Source: Pseudomonas chlororaphis
GTDB lineage: Bacteria; Pseudomonadota; Gammaproteobacteria; Pseudomonadales; Pseudomonadaceae
Length of the DNA: 64,000 nucleotides
Reading direction: 5' to 3'
Assembly (NCBI RefSeq): GCF_000783395.1
Contig: NZ_JSFK01000031.1
Location: 78,753-142,752, forward strand
The position numbers and the translations under genes are program-made. The notes under the pieces are model-generated. The model was not told the DNA's origin. It ran no database searches and worked only from the letters and a program-made list of their open reading frames with translations. Below are positions 8,525-16,990 of this stretch, one piece after another; positions within the stretch are counted from its first letter, which is position 1; each line of letters opens with the position of its first letter.

Positions 8525-9439
8525 CTAAAGACTCTCAGGGTCGCCAAAAAACATCTGAATCCGCGACCGTAACCACCGCTCACCCGGGTCATTATCCTGC
8601 GACCCACGCCACGCCATATGCAACTCAAACGTACGCGTCGGCAACGGCGGGTCTTCCGCCCTAACCCCACCAGCCGCCGTCAGCGCCTCCGCCGTGTAAT
8701 CCGGCACAGTCGCCACGATGTCAGTGCCCGCCAGCAACGTACTCAACCCGTTGAACTGCGGCACGGCCAGCACCACGTGCCGCTTGCGCCCGAGTTTCTC
8801 CAGCTCTTCATCAATGAAACCACTGAGGTCGCCGGCAAACGACACCAGCGCATGCGGCCGCGCGCAATAGTCATCCAGGCTCAACGGTCCCGGCACGGTG
8901 TCGGCGCGCAGCAGTTTTGGTGCGCTGCGACGCAGGACCTTGCGCTTGGCGTTGGCCGGCAGGTCTGTGGTGTAGCTGACGCCAATGGAGATCTCGCCGG
9001 AAGCCAGCAGGCCCGGCATCAATATGTAGTTGACGCGGCGGATCACCAGCACGATGCCTGGCGATTCGGCACGCAGGCGTTTGAGCAGCATCGGCAGCAG
9101 GGCAAATTCGACGTCATCCGATAAACCGATACGGAATACCGAGGTGCTGGTCGCCGGGTCGAATTCGGCCGCGCGGCTGACGGCGGTCGAAATCGAATCA
9201 AGGGCCGGCGAGAGCAGGGCGAAGATTTCCACCGCGCGGGCGGACGGTTCCATGCTGCGCCCGGTGCGTACAAACAGCGGATCATCGAACAGGCTGCGCA
9301 GGCGCGAGAGCGCCGCACTGATCGCCGGTTGACCGAGAAACAGCTTTTCTGCCGCCCGGGTCACACTGCGTTCGTGCATCAATGTTTCGAATACGATCAA
9401 CAGGTTCAGGTCGACACGACGCAGGTCATTACGATTCAT
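8525..9439 (-). CDS. LysR-family transcriptional regulator
   Basis: The protein has 304 aa from the ATG at 9439-9437, which has AGGA about 7 bases upstream; an upstream extension of 21 codons is less likely. Residues ~7-65 form a winged helix-turn-helix with the LysR pattern SVTRAAEKLFLGQPAISAAL followed by FVRTGR. The remainder is the two-lobed effector domain. It is transcribed away from the oxidoreductase gene at 9710 with about 270 bases between, the usual layout for a LysR regulator and its target. The effector cannot be predicted from the sequence. Confidence 0.88.
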   Translation of the reverse strand: MNRNDLRRVDLNLLIVFETLMHERSVTRAAEKLFLGQPAISAALSRLRSLFDDPLFVRTGRSMEPSARAVEIFALLSPALDSISTAVSRAAEFDPATSTSVFRIGLSDDVEFALLPMLLKRLRAESPGIVLVIRRVNYILMPGLLASGEISIGVSYTTDLPANAKRKVLRRSAPKLLRADTVPGPLSLDDYCARPHALVSFAGDLSGFIDEELEKLGRKRHVVLAVPQFNGLSTLLAGTDIVATVPDYTAEALTAAGGVRAEDPPLPTRTFELHMAWRGSQDNDPGERWLRSRIQMFFGDPESL

Positions 9440-9709
9440 CTGGAGTCCTGGCAGAGTCATCAAGCTTGACGAGAGCGGCCATATGAGAACAATGGCCGGC
9501 ATGAATCTTACGGGGAAAGGCTGGTACTCTGCACCGGAAAATTCAGCTTTACTGAGACGGTGGCAGCAGTTTTTTCATGGATTTTGCCAATGCCGCCCCT
9601 GCTGCGGAATCAATGACAGGCATGTCGACTATTAATAGCCACTGATAGTCTTGGGTCAAAAGCCCAGATAGAGTTCATGGCATTAGAGGTTACTTTGACG
9701 AGGTTTGCG

Positions 9710-10732
9710 ATGTCCCGCACGATCCGTTTTCACAAGTTTGGTCCGGCCGAGGTGCTCAAATGCGAAGAGCATGCGGCCGCTCAGCCAGGTCCTGGCGAAG
9801 TGCAGGTGCGCGTCGAGGCGATCGGCATCAGCTGGTACGACACCCTTTGGCGTCAGAATCTGGCCTCGTCTCAGGCGCGACTGCCTGCAGGTCTTGGTCA
9901 CGAGATGGCCGGTGTGATCACCGCTGTCGGCGACGGTGTCGATGATCTGGCAGTGGGTGACAAGGTCGCCAGCTTTCCGGCCGAGAGTGCGAATGACTAC
10001 CCGGTCTACGGCGAATCGATCGTGCTGCCACGTACCGCACTGACCCGTTATCCGGATGTGCTCAGCCCGATCGAAGCCAGCGTGCACTACACGCCGCTAC
10101 TGATCGCCTACTTTGCCTACGCCGATCTGGCGCGGGTCAAGCCGGGGCAGTTCGCGCTGGTCACGGACGCCAGTCATTGTGCCGGCCCTTCGTTTGTCCA
10201 GCTGGGCAAGGCGATGGGCGTACGGGTTATTGCCGCGACCAAGGAAGCCGAAGAGCGCGAGTACCTGCTGTCCCTTGGTGCAGAAAAGGTCATCGTCACC
10301 GAAGAGGAAGATCTGTTGATGCGAATCAACAAGATCACCGACAACCGTGGCGTTGACGTGGTCTTTGACGGACTCGGCGGCCCGCAGATGTCGCTGCTTG
10401 GCGACGTGCTGGCGCCGCGTGGCAGCCTGGTGTTGTACGGCTTGCAGGGCGGCAACCAGACGCCGTTCCCGGCCTGCGCAGCGTTCCAGAAGAACATCCA
10501 GTTCTTCGTGCATTGCATCGGCAACTTCACCGGCAAGCCGGAACTGGGCATCACTCAGGATCACGTCGCCTTGCAACGTGCCTTGCGTGACATCAACCAG
10601 TTGACCGCTGATCGCGTGTTGCTGCCGCTGAAGACACGTGTATTTCCGTTCAACGAGTTCGTCGAAGCGCATCGCTACATGGACGAATGCCCATGCCGCG
10701 AGCGGGTCGCGCTGCAGGTCGAACCGGCGTAA
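9710..10732 (+). CDS. Zinc-independent quinone oxidoreductase-like MDR dehydrogenase
   Basis: The protein has 340 aa from the ATG at 9710, chosen over an in-frame ATG 33 bases upstream because GAGG lies about 7 bases before it. It belongs to the medium-chain dehydrogenase/reductase superfamily: an N-terminal GroES-like fold with GLGHEMAGVITAVGDGV, then an NAD(P)H-binding Rossmann domain. The cysteines that bind structural and catalytic zinc in alcohol dehydrogenases are missing, which places it with quinone oxidoreductases that reduce quinones or enones using NADPH. It is probably controlled by the divergent LysR gene. The substrate is unknown. Confidence 0.85.
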   Translation: MSRTIRFHKFGPAEVLKCEEHAAAQPGPGEVQVRVEAIGISWYDTLWRQNLASSQARLPAGLGHEMAGVITAVGDGVDDLAVGDKVASFPAESANDYPVYGESIVLPRTALTRYPDVLSPIEASVHYTPLLIAYFAYADLARVKPGQFALVTDASHCAGPSFVQLGKAMGVRVIAATKEAEEREYLLSLGAEKVIVTEEEDLLMRINKITDNRGVDVVFDGLGGPQMSLLGDVLAPRGSLVLYGLQGGNQTPFPACAAFQKNIQFFVHCIGNFTGKPELGITQDHVALQRALRDINQLTADRVLLPLKTRVFPFNEFVEAHRYMDECPCRERVALQVEPA

Positions 10733-10743
10733 GGCCTGTCATC

Positions 10744-10767
10744 AGAGTCCGTGGCCCCACGGACTCT
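10744..10767 (+). terminator. Hairpin after the quinone oxidoreductase gene
   Basis: AGAGTCCGTGG (10744-10754) pairs perfectly with CCACGGACTCT (10757-10767) 11 bases after the stop codon. The U-tract is weak (TTGTGCGTTT), so termination may be partial. Confidence 0.65.
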
Positions 10768-10867
10768 TGTGCGTTTACCTTCCCTCCTGAAAACAGAGCT
10801 CGCTGGCGCTATGCCCGGGGCCGTTCAGCAACTGAACTGGTTTTTGCTCTGTATCTGTATCTTCTAA

Positions 10868-11280
10868 TCACAATGTAAGCCCTGATAATTGAATGATTAC
10901 TTTCATCTCAAGGAATGAGTCATGGCTGTGCATTCAATTTGTCCTGCGCGGTATCAAACGAATAAATCGATTGATCAAGCCAACTTCTGTTTAATTGTTG
11001 TAGGGCTATTCGGAAACCGCTTCTCTTTTTCTTGTACTCACTTGCCGTGGGACCTTGTGGGAAGTTTCCTAGGACTTTGTCCGGGACAAAATAATCCAGC
11101 AATTACAGTGATTTAAGGCTGTCTGTCATGAGCAGAAGGGTTTTTTGCTGCTCAAGTGTTTCAAATAACTACAAACTTGTAAGTGTTAGCATTCGAACGT
11201 CTATTACTTATTGATGAATTGTCGCCTGACTGATGTTTCAGTCGGCGCGGCATGAAACTTTCGATTCCGGGTAAATACCG
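10868..11280. promoter_or_regulatory. AT-rich intergenic region with dyad and hairpin upstream of the unknown/MocR pair
   Basis: This stretch is AT-rich compared with its neighbours and carries no convincing gene. It holds the dyad TTTGTCC-G-GGACAAA at 11076-11090, about 190 bases before the next start, and a hairpin of GAGCAG (11130-11135) and CTGCTC (11148-11153). The dyad has the size of a regulator-binding site. A 64-codon frame at 10922-11116 has a good ribosome-binding site but does not look like a real protein. Confidence 0.35.
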
Positions 11281-12747
11281 ATGAGCACGATCCATGATCA
11301 GGCAATGAACTATGTCTACCAGCAAGTATTGCAACGTTTGCTGAGTTTTTTCTCCCGCGCAGAACGCACGGCGCTGCAGTTGCTGATCCAGCGACTGGCA
11401 GTGGCCGCCGGCGGTATGGAGAACATCGGTCATTTCAAGGTGCTGGTGAACCAGTCAGGGTCGCGCGACAGTTGTTATACGCTGGCATTGCTGCGGGCGG
11501 CGCAGTTGACCATCGCGGGTCGGTCACCGGCGACCTTCCAGTTGCGGGTGGCCAACTTGCGCTGGAACGGCAGCAGCCAGGCGTCGCTGCAAAACATGCA
11601 CCGTAGCTACAGCGCATTGTTTCTGTATGACGACCCCCGTGTGGAACTGGTGATGGTCAATCACCGCGAGGTTTTACCGTTTGATCATCAGGCTCCCATT
11701 GGCGAGGCCGGTCGTGAGGCTAACCGCATCAATCTGCTGCTGATCGGGCATCGTCGCACCTGGAATGAGCCGCTGGAACTATGGGATGACGCTTATCTGG
11801 CCACTGCCGAGTTCTACGGGCAGGTGGCCCGCTGGAACAATGGCGTCGATGCGATGATCGGCAGTGAGTCCGCGCGTCGGCAAAATCACTTCCTCGACGG
11901 TCTGGGACGCGCTGTGCAGAAAGCTGCGATTGCCGGGCCGCAGGCGGCTTCCGTAGGCTTTGAAATGCTGTTCCCGCTGCTCGATGGGTTGGGTGGCGAT
12001 TATTACCGCGAGTTTTACCCCGAAGACGAGCGCGTAACCTGGCGTCCAGAAGGTCAGTTTGAAGCCTGCCGGCGTACCAGCTTTATCAGTATCAGCGACA
12101 TGATTGTCGGCAAACTCGAAGAGCGCTGGCCGTTGCTGAGTGACTTTCTGGGCTTTCAGGCTGATGACCTGACGCTTTATCAAGGCGTTGATGAGCACGT
12201 AGAACCCGTAGTGGCTGCACATCTGCAAGGTTTACAGGCGCAATTCATCGAAGGTCGGACCTATGAGGCGGGCGTCGGCGATTATCTGAAAAGCAGCCTG
12301 ATCACGATGCGGCAAAAGCAGGTCCCCGAACCTGTTTGCGAGCAGTTGCTGGCGAGCTTCGGCAATCTGCAGGAACCCGAACATCTGCGTATCCAGGCAG
12401 AAAGCGCCCTGTTGGCCAGTTTCGATCTGAATGAAATCCAGCTGACGTGCCTGTTGTTTGCACCTTTCATCGACAGCGGCGCGGGGCTTGAGCGGTTCCT
12501 GCGTAATTGTCACCCCGGCATGTTGGTGGCATTACCGGAGCTGCACCGAGCCATGCAGGGCCTGCATGCGCCGGAACAGGTCATGAAATGGATGACAGAC
12601 GTCAGTGGTCTGCCCGTCAGATTGATTGTGCGTCTGTACAAAATGGGCCCGATTCGTATGCCCGCAGCCAGCGACGCGGCTTTGAACAACGAAGGTGAGC
12701 ACAACGCGAGTGCCGAACCGGCAGTCGACCGATCGGCAGAAGGTTGA
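11281..12747 (+). CDS. Unknown 488-aa protein paired with a MocR regulator
   Basis: I do not recognise this family. The protein is soluble, without signal peptide or clear membrane segments. It is mostly helical with regular aromatic residues (FEMLFPLLDGLGGDYYREFYPEDERVTW around 225-255). There is no Walker, nuclease or metal-binding motif that I can see. The start at 11281 (MSTIHDQAMNYVYQQVL) has only a weak ribosome-binding site, so translation may be low or controlled. The C-terminal ~35 residues are low-complexity and polar. The next gene, a MocR-type regulator, starts 49 bases later on the same strand, so the two may form one transcription unit. Confidence 0.7.
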   Translation: MSTIHDQAMNYVYQQVLQRLLSFFSRAERTALQLLIQRLAVAAGGMENIGHFKVLVNQSGSRDSCYTLALLRAAQLTIAGRSPATFQLRVANLRWNGSSQASLQNMHRSYSALFLYDDPRVELVMVNHREVLPFDHQAPIGEAGREANRINLLLIGHRRTWNEPLELWDDAYLATAEFYGQVARWNNGVDAMIGSESARRQNHFLDGLGRAVQKAAIAGPQAASVGFEMLFPLLDGLGGDYYREFYPEDERVTWRPEGQFEACRRTSFISISDMIVGKLEERWPLLSDFLGFQADDLTLYQGVDEHVEPVVAAHLQGLQAQFIEGRTYEAGVGDYLKSSLITMRQKQVPEPVCEQLLASFGNLQEPEHLRIQAESALLASFDLNEIQLTCLLFAPFIDSGAGLERFLRNCHPGMLVALPELHRAMQGLHAPEQVMKWMTDVSGLPVRLIVRLYKMGPIRMPAASDAALNNEGEHNASAEPAVDRSAEG

Positions 12748-12796
12748 CCGTGAGGCACTTGCAGGGAGCTGAACCCATGCCCATGGATGCGGGCTC

Positions 12797-14197
12797 GTGA
12801 AAGCGTCGAGGGAGAACGACTTCGTTTATCAGGCGGTGTATCGATATCTGACATTGCTGATAGACGAGGCGGGGAGTGGTGCAGCGGTGCGCTTGCCCTC
12901 ACTGCGTCAACTGGCTGATCGACTCAACGTGTCGATCTCGACTGTGCAGTACGCCTATTCGCTGCTGGAAAAGGAAGGCCGGGTGTATTCGATCGCCAAG
13001 TCCGGTTACTACGCGCAAGCGTTGCACATGATGGATTCTCCGGAAAGTGGCGGTGATTTGCTGGAGACCGTTTACGTCAACGCAAGGCGGCCGGGCATGT
13101 GCGTGCTTAGCGCTGATGAACCGGCCTCACTGCAACCGCTCGACAGTCCGTTGTTAATGCTGGAACGGGAGCTGCTGCGCCAGTATCCGCGCCAGCCGCA
13201 AGCGCTGGCGCAACCCTGCGGCGAGCTGGAGCTGCGTACGGTACTCGCCGCACGCTACACCTCATCAACGGCCAACTATTGGCGTGCAGATGACGTTTAC
13301 ATTGGCGCAGACCTGCGCGGGGTTTTGGAAATACTGATTTCAGTGCTGGAGTTGCGTCGGGCCACCGTCATTGTGGAATCGCCCTGTGATTGGGTGATCT
13401 TGCGCCTGCTGGCCGCCGCACAAGTACGTGTCATCGAGTTGCCACTGCTCGCTGGCGGCGTGATTGATCCACAGCGGCTGGAGTCGCTGCTCAAGAGTGA
13501 GTCGGTACGGCTGATTCTGTTGTCTTCGGCGTTGAGCATGCCCCGGGGCAGCCTGTTACCGGTGGGTAACCAGCAGGCAATTGCAAATTTGCTCAAGTGT
13601 CATGGCACCTGGGTGCTGGAAAACGATTGTTACAGCGAACTTCACGAAGGCGGGGACCCTCAGCGGTTGCGTGACTGGCTGGATCCTGACCGTGTGCTGG
13701 TGTTTTCCACGTTCGAGAAATTCATTGGCGCCGAGGCACCTTTCGGTTTTCTGCTGTCACGGCATTGGCGCAATGAGTTGCAGCGGCACTTTCTGTTGCG
13801 CGCGTTTCGCTTGTCGCCGATCCGCCAGAAAGCCATTGCCAGACTATTGGGAGGAGGTCGGCTGGATCAGCATTTGTTGGTATTGCGGCGAATGCTCAAG
13901 GAGCGTCGTACGCAATTGATCGAGCTGTTGCGCGAGCGACTTGGCGATGCGGTGCAGATTGTCGAACCCGAGGGCGGGGCGACCGTCTGGGTACGCTCGT
14001 TACGTCCGGTGAACATGGGCCATGTGTTTGAGCGCCTGCTCAGGCAGCAGATCATTATCGCGCCGGGCGAGCTGTTCAGCCTGCAAGGCCTGCATGCGCA
14101 GCATCTGCGCTTGAGTCCGTTGGGCCATGGTGATCATGATCTGGCCAGCGTGGTCGGGTTGCTCGGTGACGCCTTGCGCCTGGCACCCGGTGACTAA
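12797..14197 (+). CDS. MocR-type regulator (GntR winged helix fused to aminotransferase fold)
   Basis: The protein has 466 aa from the GTG at 12797. Residues ~10-80 form a GntR winged helix (LPSLRQLADRLNVSISTVQYAYSLLEKEGRVY). Residues ~120-460 form a PLP-dependent fold type I domain. The likely PLP lysine is in STFEKFIGAEAPFGF and the ring-contacting Asp/Tyr pair is in NDCYSEL. MocR proteins use bound PLP as a sensor rather than for full catalysis and normally control a neighbouring gene, here probably the 488-aa gene upstream or this operon itself. The metabolite sensed is unknown. Confidence 0.85.
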   Translation: MKASRENDFVYQAVYRYLTLLIDEAGSGAAVRLPSLRQLADRLNVSISTVQYAYSLLEKEGRVYSIAKSGYYAQALHMMDSPESGGDLLETVYVNARRPGMCVLSADEPASLQPLDSPLLMLERELLRQYPRQPQALAQPCGELELRTVLAARYTSSTANYWRADDVYIGADLRGVLEILISVLELRRATVIVESPCDWVILRLLAAAQVRVIELPLLAGGVIDPQRLESLLKSESVRLILLSSALSMPRGSLLPVGNQQAIANLLKCHGTWVLENDCYSELHEGGDPQRLRDWLDPDRVLVFSTFEKFIGAEAPFGFLLSRHWRNELQRHFLLRAFRLSPIRQKAIARLLGGGRLDQHLLVLRRMLKERRTQLIELLRERLGDAVQIVEPEGGATVWVRSLRPVNMGHVFERLLRQQIIIAPGELFSLQGLHAQHLRLSPLGHGDHDLASVVGLLGDALRLAPGD

Positions 14198-14302
14198 CGT
14201 TAAAAAACATCGGGAGAGTGCCGGATAGATCCCATCGCACTGCGGTCAAACTGCCAGTAAACTGCGCTCTATTCCTGTACCACTCTATTTCAGAGGTTTT
14301 GC

Positions 14303-15946
14303 ATGACACTCAGTCCTTTTGCGGGCAAACCGGCACCGGCAGAATTGTTGGTCGATATCCCGCGACTGGTAACGGCCTACTACACGGGACAGCCCGACGC
14401 CTCGATTTCCACTCAGCGTGTCGCGTTCGGTACATCCGGACACCGGGGCAGCTCGTTCGACTTGAGTTTCAACGAGTGGCACGTTCTGGCCATCAGCCAG
14501 GCGATCTGCCTGTACCGCGAATCCCAAGGCATTACCGGGCCGCTGTTTGTCGGCATCGACACCCATGCACTGTCGACCCCGGCCGGGGCCAGTGCTCTGG
14601 AAGTGCTGGCCGCCAACGGTGTGACCGTGATGATTGCCGAAGGTGATGAATACACGCCGACACCCGCCATTTCCCACGCCATTCTTTGCTACAACCGTGG
14701 CCGCACCTCGGGCCTGGCGGACGGCATCGTCATCACGCCGTCGCACAACCCGCCACAAAGCGGTGGTTACAAATACAACCCAACCAACGGCGGGCCGGCT
14801 GATACCCACATCACCAAGTGGATCGAAGCCAAGGCCAATGAACTGCTGGCCGCCAAACTCGCCGGTGTGAAGCGCATCAGCTACGAGCAGGCGCTCAAAG
14901 CCAGCACGACGCATCGTCACGACTACGTGAACACCTACGTTGCCGACCTGATCAACGTCATCGATTTCGACGCCATTCGTGACGCCAAACTGCGTCTGGG
15001 CGTTGATCCGCTGGGCGGAGCAGGGGTGCGCTACTGGTCGGCGATTGCCGAGCATTACCGTCTGGATCTGCAAGTGGTCAACAAGGAAGTCGACGCGACG
15101 TTCCGTTTCATGACCGTCGACTGGGATGGCCAGATTCGTATGGACCCGTCATCCAGCCACGCGATGCAAGGTCTGATCGGTCTGAAAGAGCGCTTCGACG
15201 TGGCTTTCGCCTGCGACCCCGATCACGACCGCCACGGTATCGTCACGCCGTCCGGTGGTTTGCTCGCACCGAACAACTATCTGGCGGTGTCGATTGATTA
15301 CCTGTTCCAGAACCGCCCGCAGTGGCGCGCGGATGCTGGTGTGGGTAAAACCGTGGTCAGCAGTGGTTTGATCGATCGCGTTGCCAAGCGCCTGGGCCGT
15401 CGTCTGTACGAAGTTCCGGTCGGTTTCAAATGGTTCGCCGATGGCCTTTTCGATGGCTCGCTGGGTTTCGGTGGCGAAGAGAGTGCGGGGGCATCGTTCC
15501 TGCGCAAGGACGGTGGCGTGTGGAGCACCGATAAGGATGGTCTGATCCCGGCGCTGCTCGCCGCCGAAATGACCGCGCGCACCGGTCGCGATCCGAGCCA
15601 GGCCTACAAGGCATTGACCGATGAGCTGGGCGAACCGTTTTCGGTACGCGTCGATGCCAAGGCCAATCCGGAGCAGAAAGCACTGCTGAGCAAGCTGTCA
15701 CCTGCGCAGGTGACTTCTACCGAACTGGCCGGCGAGAAAATCCAGAGCATTCTCAGCCATGCACCGGGCAACGATCAGGCGATTGGCGGTCTTAAGGTGA
15801 TGACGGAAAACGGCTGGTTCGCCGCGCGTCCGTCGGGCACTGAAGACATCTACAAGATTTATGCTGAAAGCTTCATCAGTGACGACCATCTGAAACAATT
15901 GGTCGTCGAAGCGCAAACGCTGGTAGATGGTGCCATCTCCGGCTGA
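14303..15946 (+). CDS. pgm: Phosphoglucomutase (alpha-D-glucose-specific)
   Basis: The protein has 547 aa, the usual length of the bacterial Pgm family. It interconverts glucose 1-phosphate and glucose 6-phosphate and so links glycogen, trehalose and envelope sugar synthesis to central metabolism. The phospho-serine motif TPSHNPP has S147, equivalent to Ser146 of the E. coli enzyme. TSGHRGSS lies near the N-terminus, the metal-binding DPDHDRHG near 310 and the phosphate-binding RPSGTED near the C-terminus. The ATG at 14303 follows AGAGG. It appears to be a single-gene unit ending in a strong terminator. Confidence 0.95.
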   Translation: MTLSPFAGKPAPAELLVDIPRLVTAYYTGQPDASISTQRVAFGTSGHRGSSFDLSFNEWHVLAISQAICLYRESQGITGPLFVGIDTHALSTPAGASALEVLAANGVTVMIAEGDEYTPTPAISHAILCYNRGRTSGLADGIVITPSHNPPQSGGYKYNPTNGGPADTHITKWIEAKANELLAAKLAGVKRISYEQALKASTTHRHDYVNTYVADLINVIDFDAIRDAKLRLGVDPLGGAGVRYWSAIAEHYRLDLQVVNKEVDATFRFMTVDWDGQIRMDPSSSHAMQGLIGLKERFDVAFACDPDHDRHGIVTPSGGLLAPNNYLAVSIDYLFQNRPQWRADAGVGKTVVSSGLIDRVAKRLGRRLYEVPVGFKWFADGLFDGSLGFGGEESAGASFLRKDGGVWSTDKDGLIPALLAAEMTARTGRDPSQAYKALTDELGEPFSVRVDAKANPEQKALLSKLSPAQVTSTELAGEKIQSILSHAPGNDQAIGGLKVMTENGWFAARPSGTEDIYKIYAESFISDDHLKQLVVEAQTLVDGAISG

Positions 15947-15965
15947 TGATGTTGGCAAGCGCATG

Positions 15966-16000
15966 AAAAAAGGGGCAACCGTGATGGTTGCCCCTTTTTT
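15966..16000. terminator. Bidirectional terminator between pgm and the pirin gene
   Basis: AAAAAAGGGGCAACC (15966-15980) and GGTTGCCCCTTTTTT (15986-16000) pair perfectly around a 5-base loop. The A-run and T-run on either side let it stop transcription from both convergent genes. Confidence 0.92.
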
Positions 16001-16018
16001 TGCCTGCCATTTACGCCA

Positions 16019-16714
16019 TCAAGCCAGATCCACCAGGACGATTTCGCTGTCCTCGATGGCCGTAACGCTCAACACTCGCTCATGCGCCACTGCCACACCG
16101 TCTCGGGCTTGTGCACGCAAACCGTTGACTTCAATCACGCCGGTGGCCGGCACCAGATACGCGCGACGGCCTTCATCCAGATGATATTCCGCGGTTTCGC
16201 CGGCTTTGAGATTGGCCGCGACCAATCTTGCATCAGCACGAATCCGCAAGCTCTGGTCATCGCCGTCCTTGCCGCTGGCCAAGGTGACAAAGCCTTCACG
16301 CTGGCCTTTCGGAAAAGGTTTTGCGCCCCACGATGGCGGTGCGCCGGTTTCCGTCGGCAGAATCCAGATCTGGAAGATCTTGGTGTCTTTCGCTTCCAGG
16401 TTGTATTCGCTGTGAGCGATGCCGGTGCCGGCGCTCATCACTTGGACATCACCAGCTTCGGTGCGGCCCTTGTTGCCGAGGTTGTCCTGGTGAGTAATCG
16501 CACCTTCACGGACATAGGTGATGATTTCCATGTCGCGGTGTGGGTGCTGCGGAAAGCCGGTGCCCGCCGCGATCACGTCATCGTTCCACACCCGCAAATT
16601 GCCCCAGCTCATGCGTTGCGGGTCGTAGTACTCGGCGAACGAAAAGTGATGATGGGCATCCAACCAGCCGTGATGGGCGCCGCCCAGCGAGCTGAAAGGT
16701 CTGAGTTCAAGCAT
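16019..16714 (-). CDS. Pirin family protein (YhhW-like quercetin 2,3-dioxygenase fold)
   Basis: The protein has 231 aa from the ATG at 16714-16712, with GAGGAG upstream; the open frame extends 15 codons further but lacks a ribosome-binding site. It is a bicupin whose N-terminal cupin keeps the metal ligands in FPQHPHRDMEIITYV and MSAGTGIAHSEYN. The length equals that of E. coli YhhW, which has quercetinase activity in vitro. The natural role of pirins is unsettled and may include redox-linked regulation. Its promoter faces the helicase gene at 16991. Confidence 0.9.
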   Translation of the reverse strand: MLELRPFSSLGGAHHGWLDAHHHFSFAEYYDPQRMSWGNLRVWNDDVIAAGTGFPQHPHRDMEIITYVREGAITHQDNLGNKGRTEAGDVQVMSAGTGIAHSEYNLEAKDTKIFQIWILPTETGAPPSWGAKPFPKGQREGFVTLASGKDGDDQSLRIRADARLVAANLKAGETAEYHLDEGRRAYLVPATGVIEVNGLRAQARDGVAVAHERVLSVTAIEDSEIVLVDLA

Positions 16715-16990
16715 GATCGTCTCCTCAAAAGGTTCGTCATGGGGCGTGATGAGATGCACCCGACGCGATACCGGTGGTTTATGACGGCGATCATCTATCA
16801 GTTAACTATCGATAAAAAGCGTAAAAAGTGCGGCATTACCATCGAAACGACTGATAAGAAAAGACTTGAAAGCATCTCATCCAACCTTCAGTTCATCGCC
16901 TAAACCAATGACCTGTAAGCATTTCGCTAGAACTGCGCGACAAATGCAGACACCATAGCCGCAACAGCCTTACACACTGGAGCCATCAGC

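Noticed and set aside
10922..11116. 64-codon frame with AAGGA 7 bases before the ATG
   Set aside because: The product has no helical or membrane pattern, odd composition and no conserved-looking motif; only the ribosome-binding site supports it.
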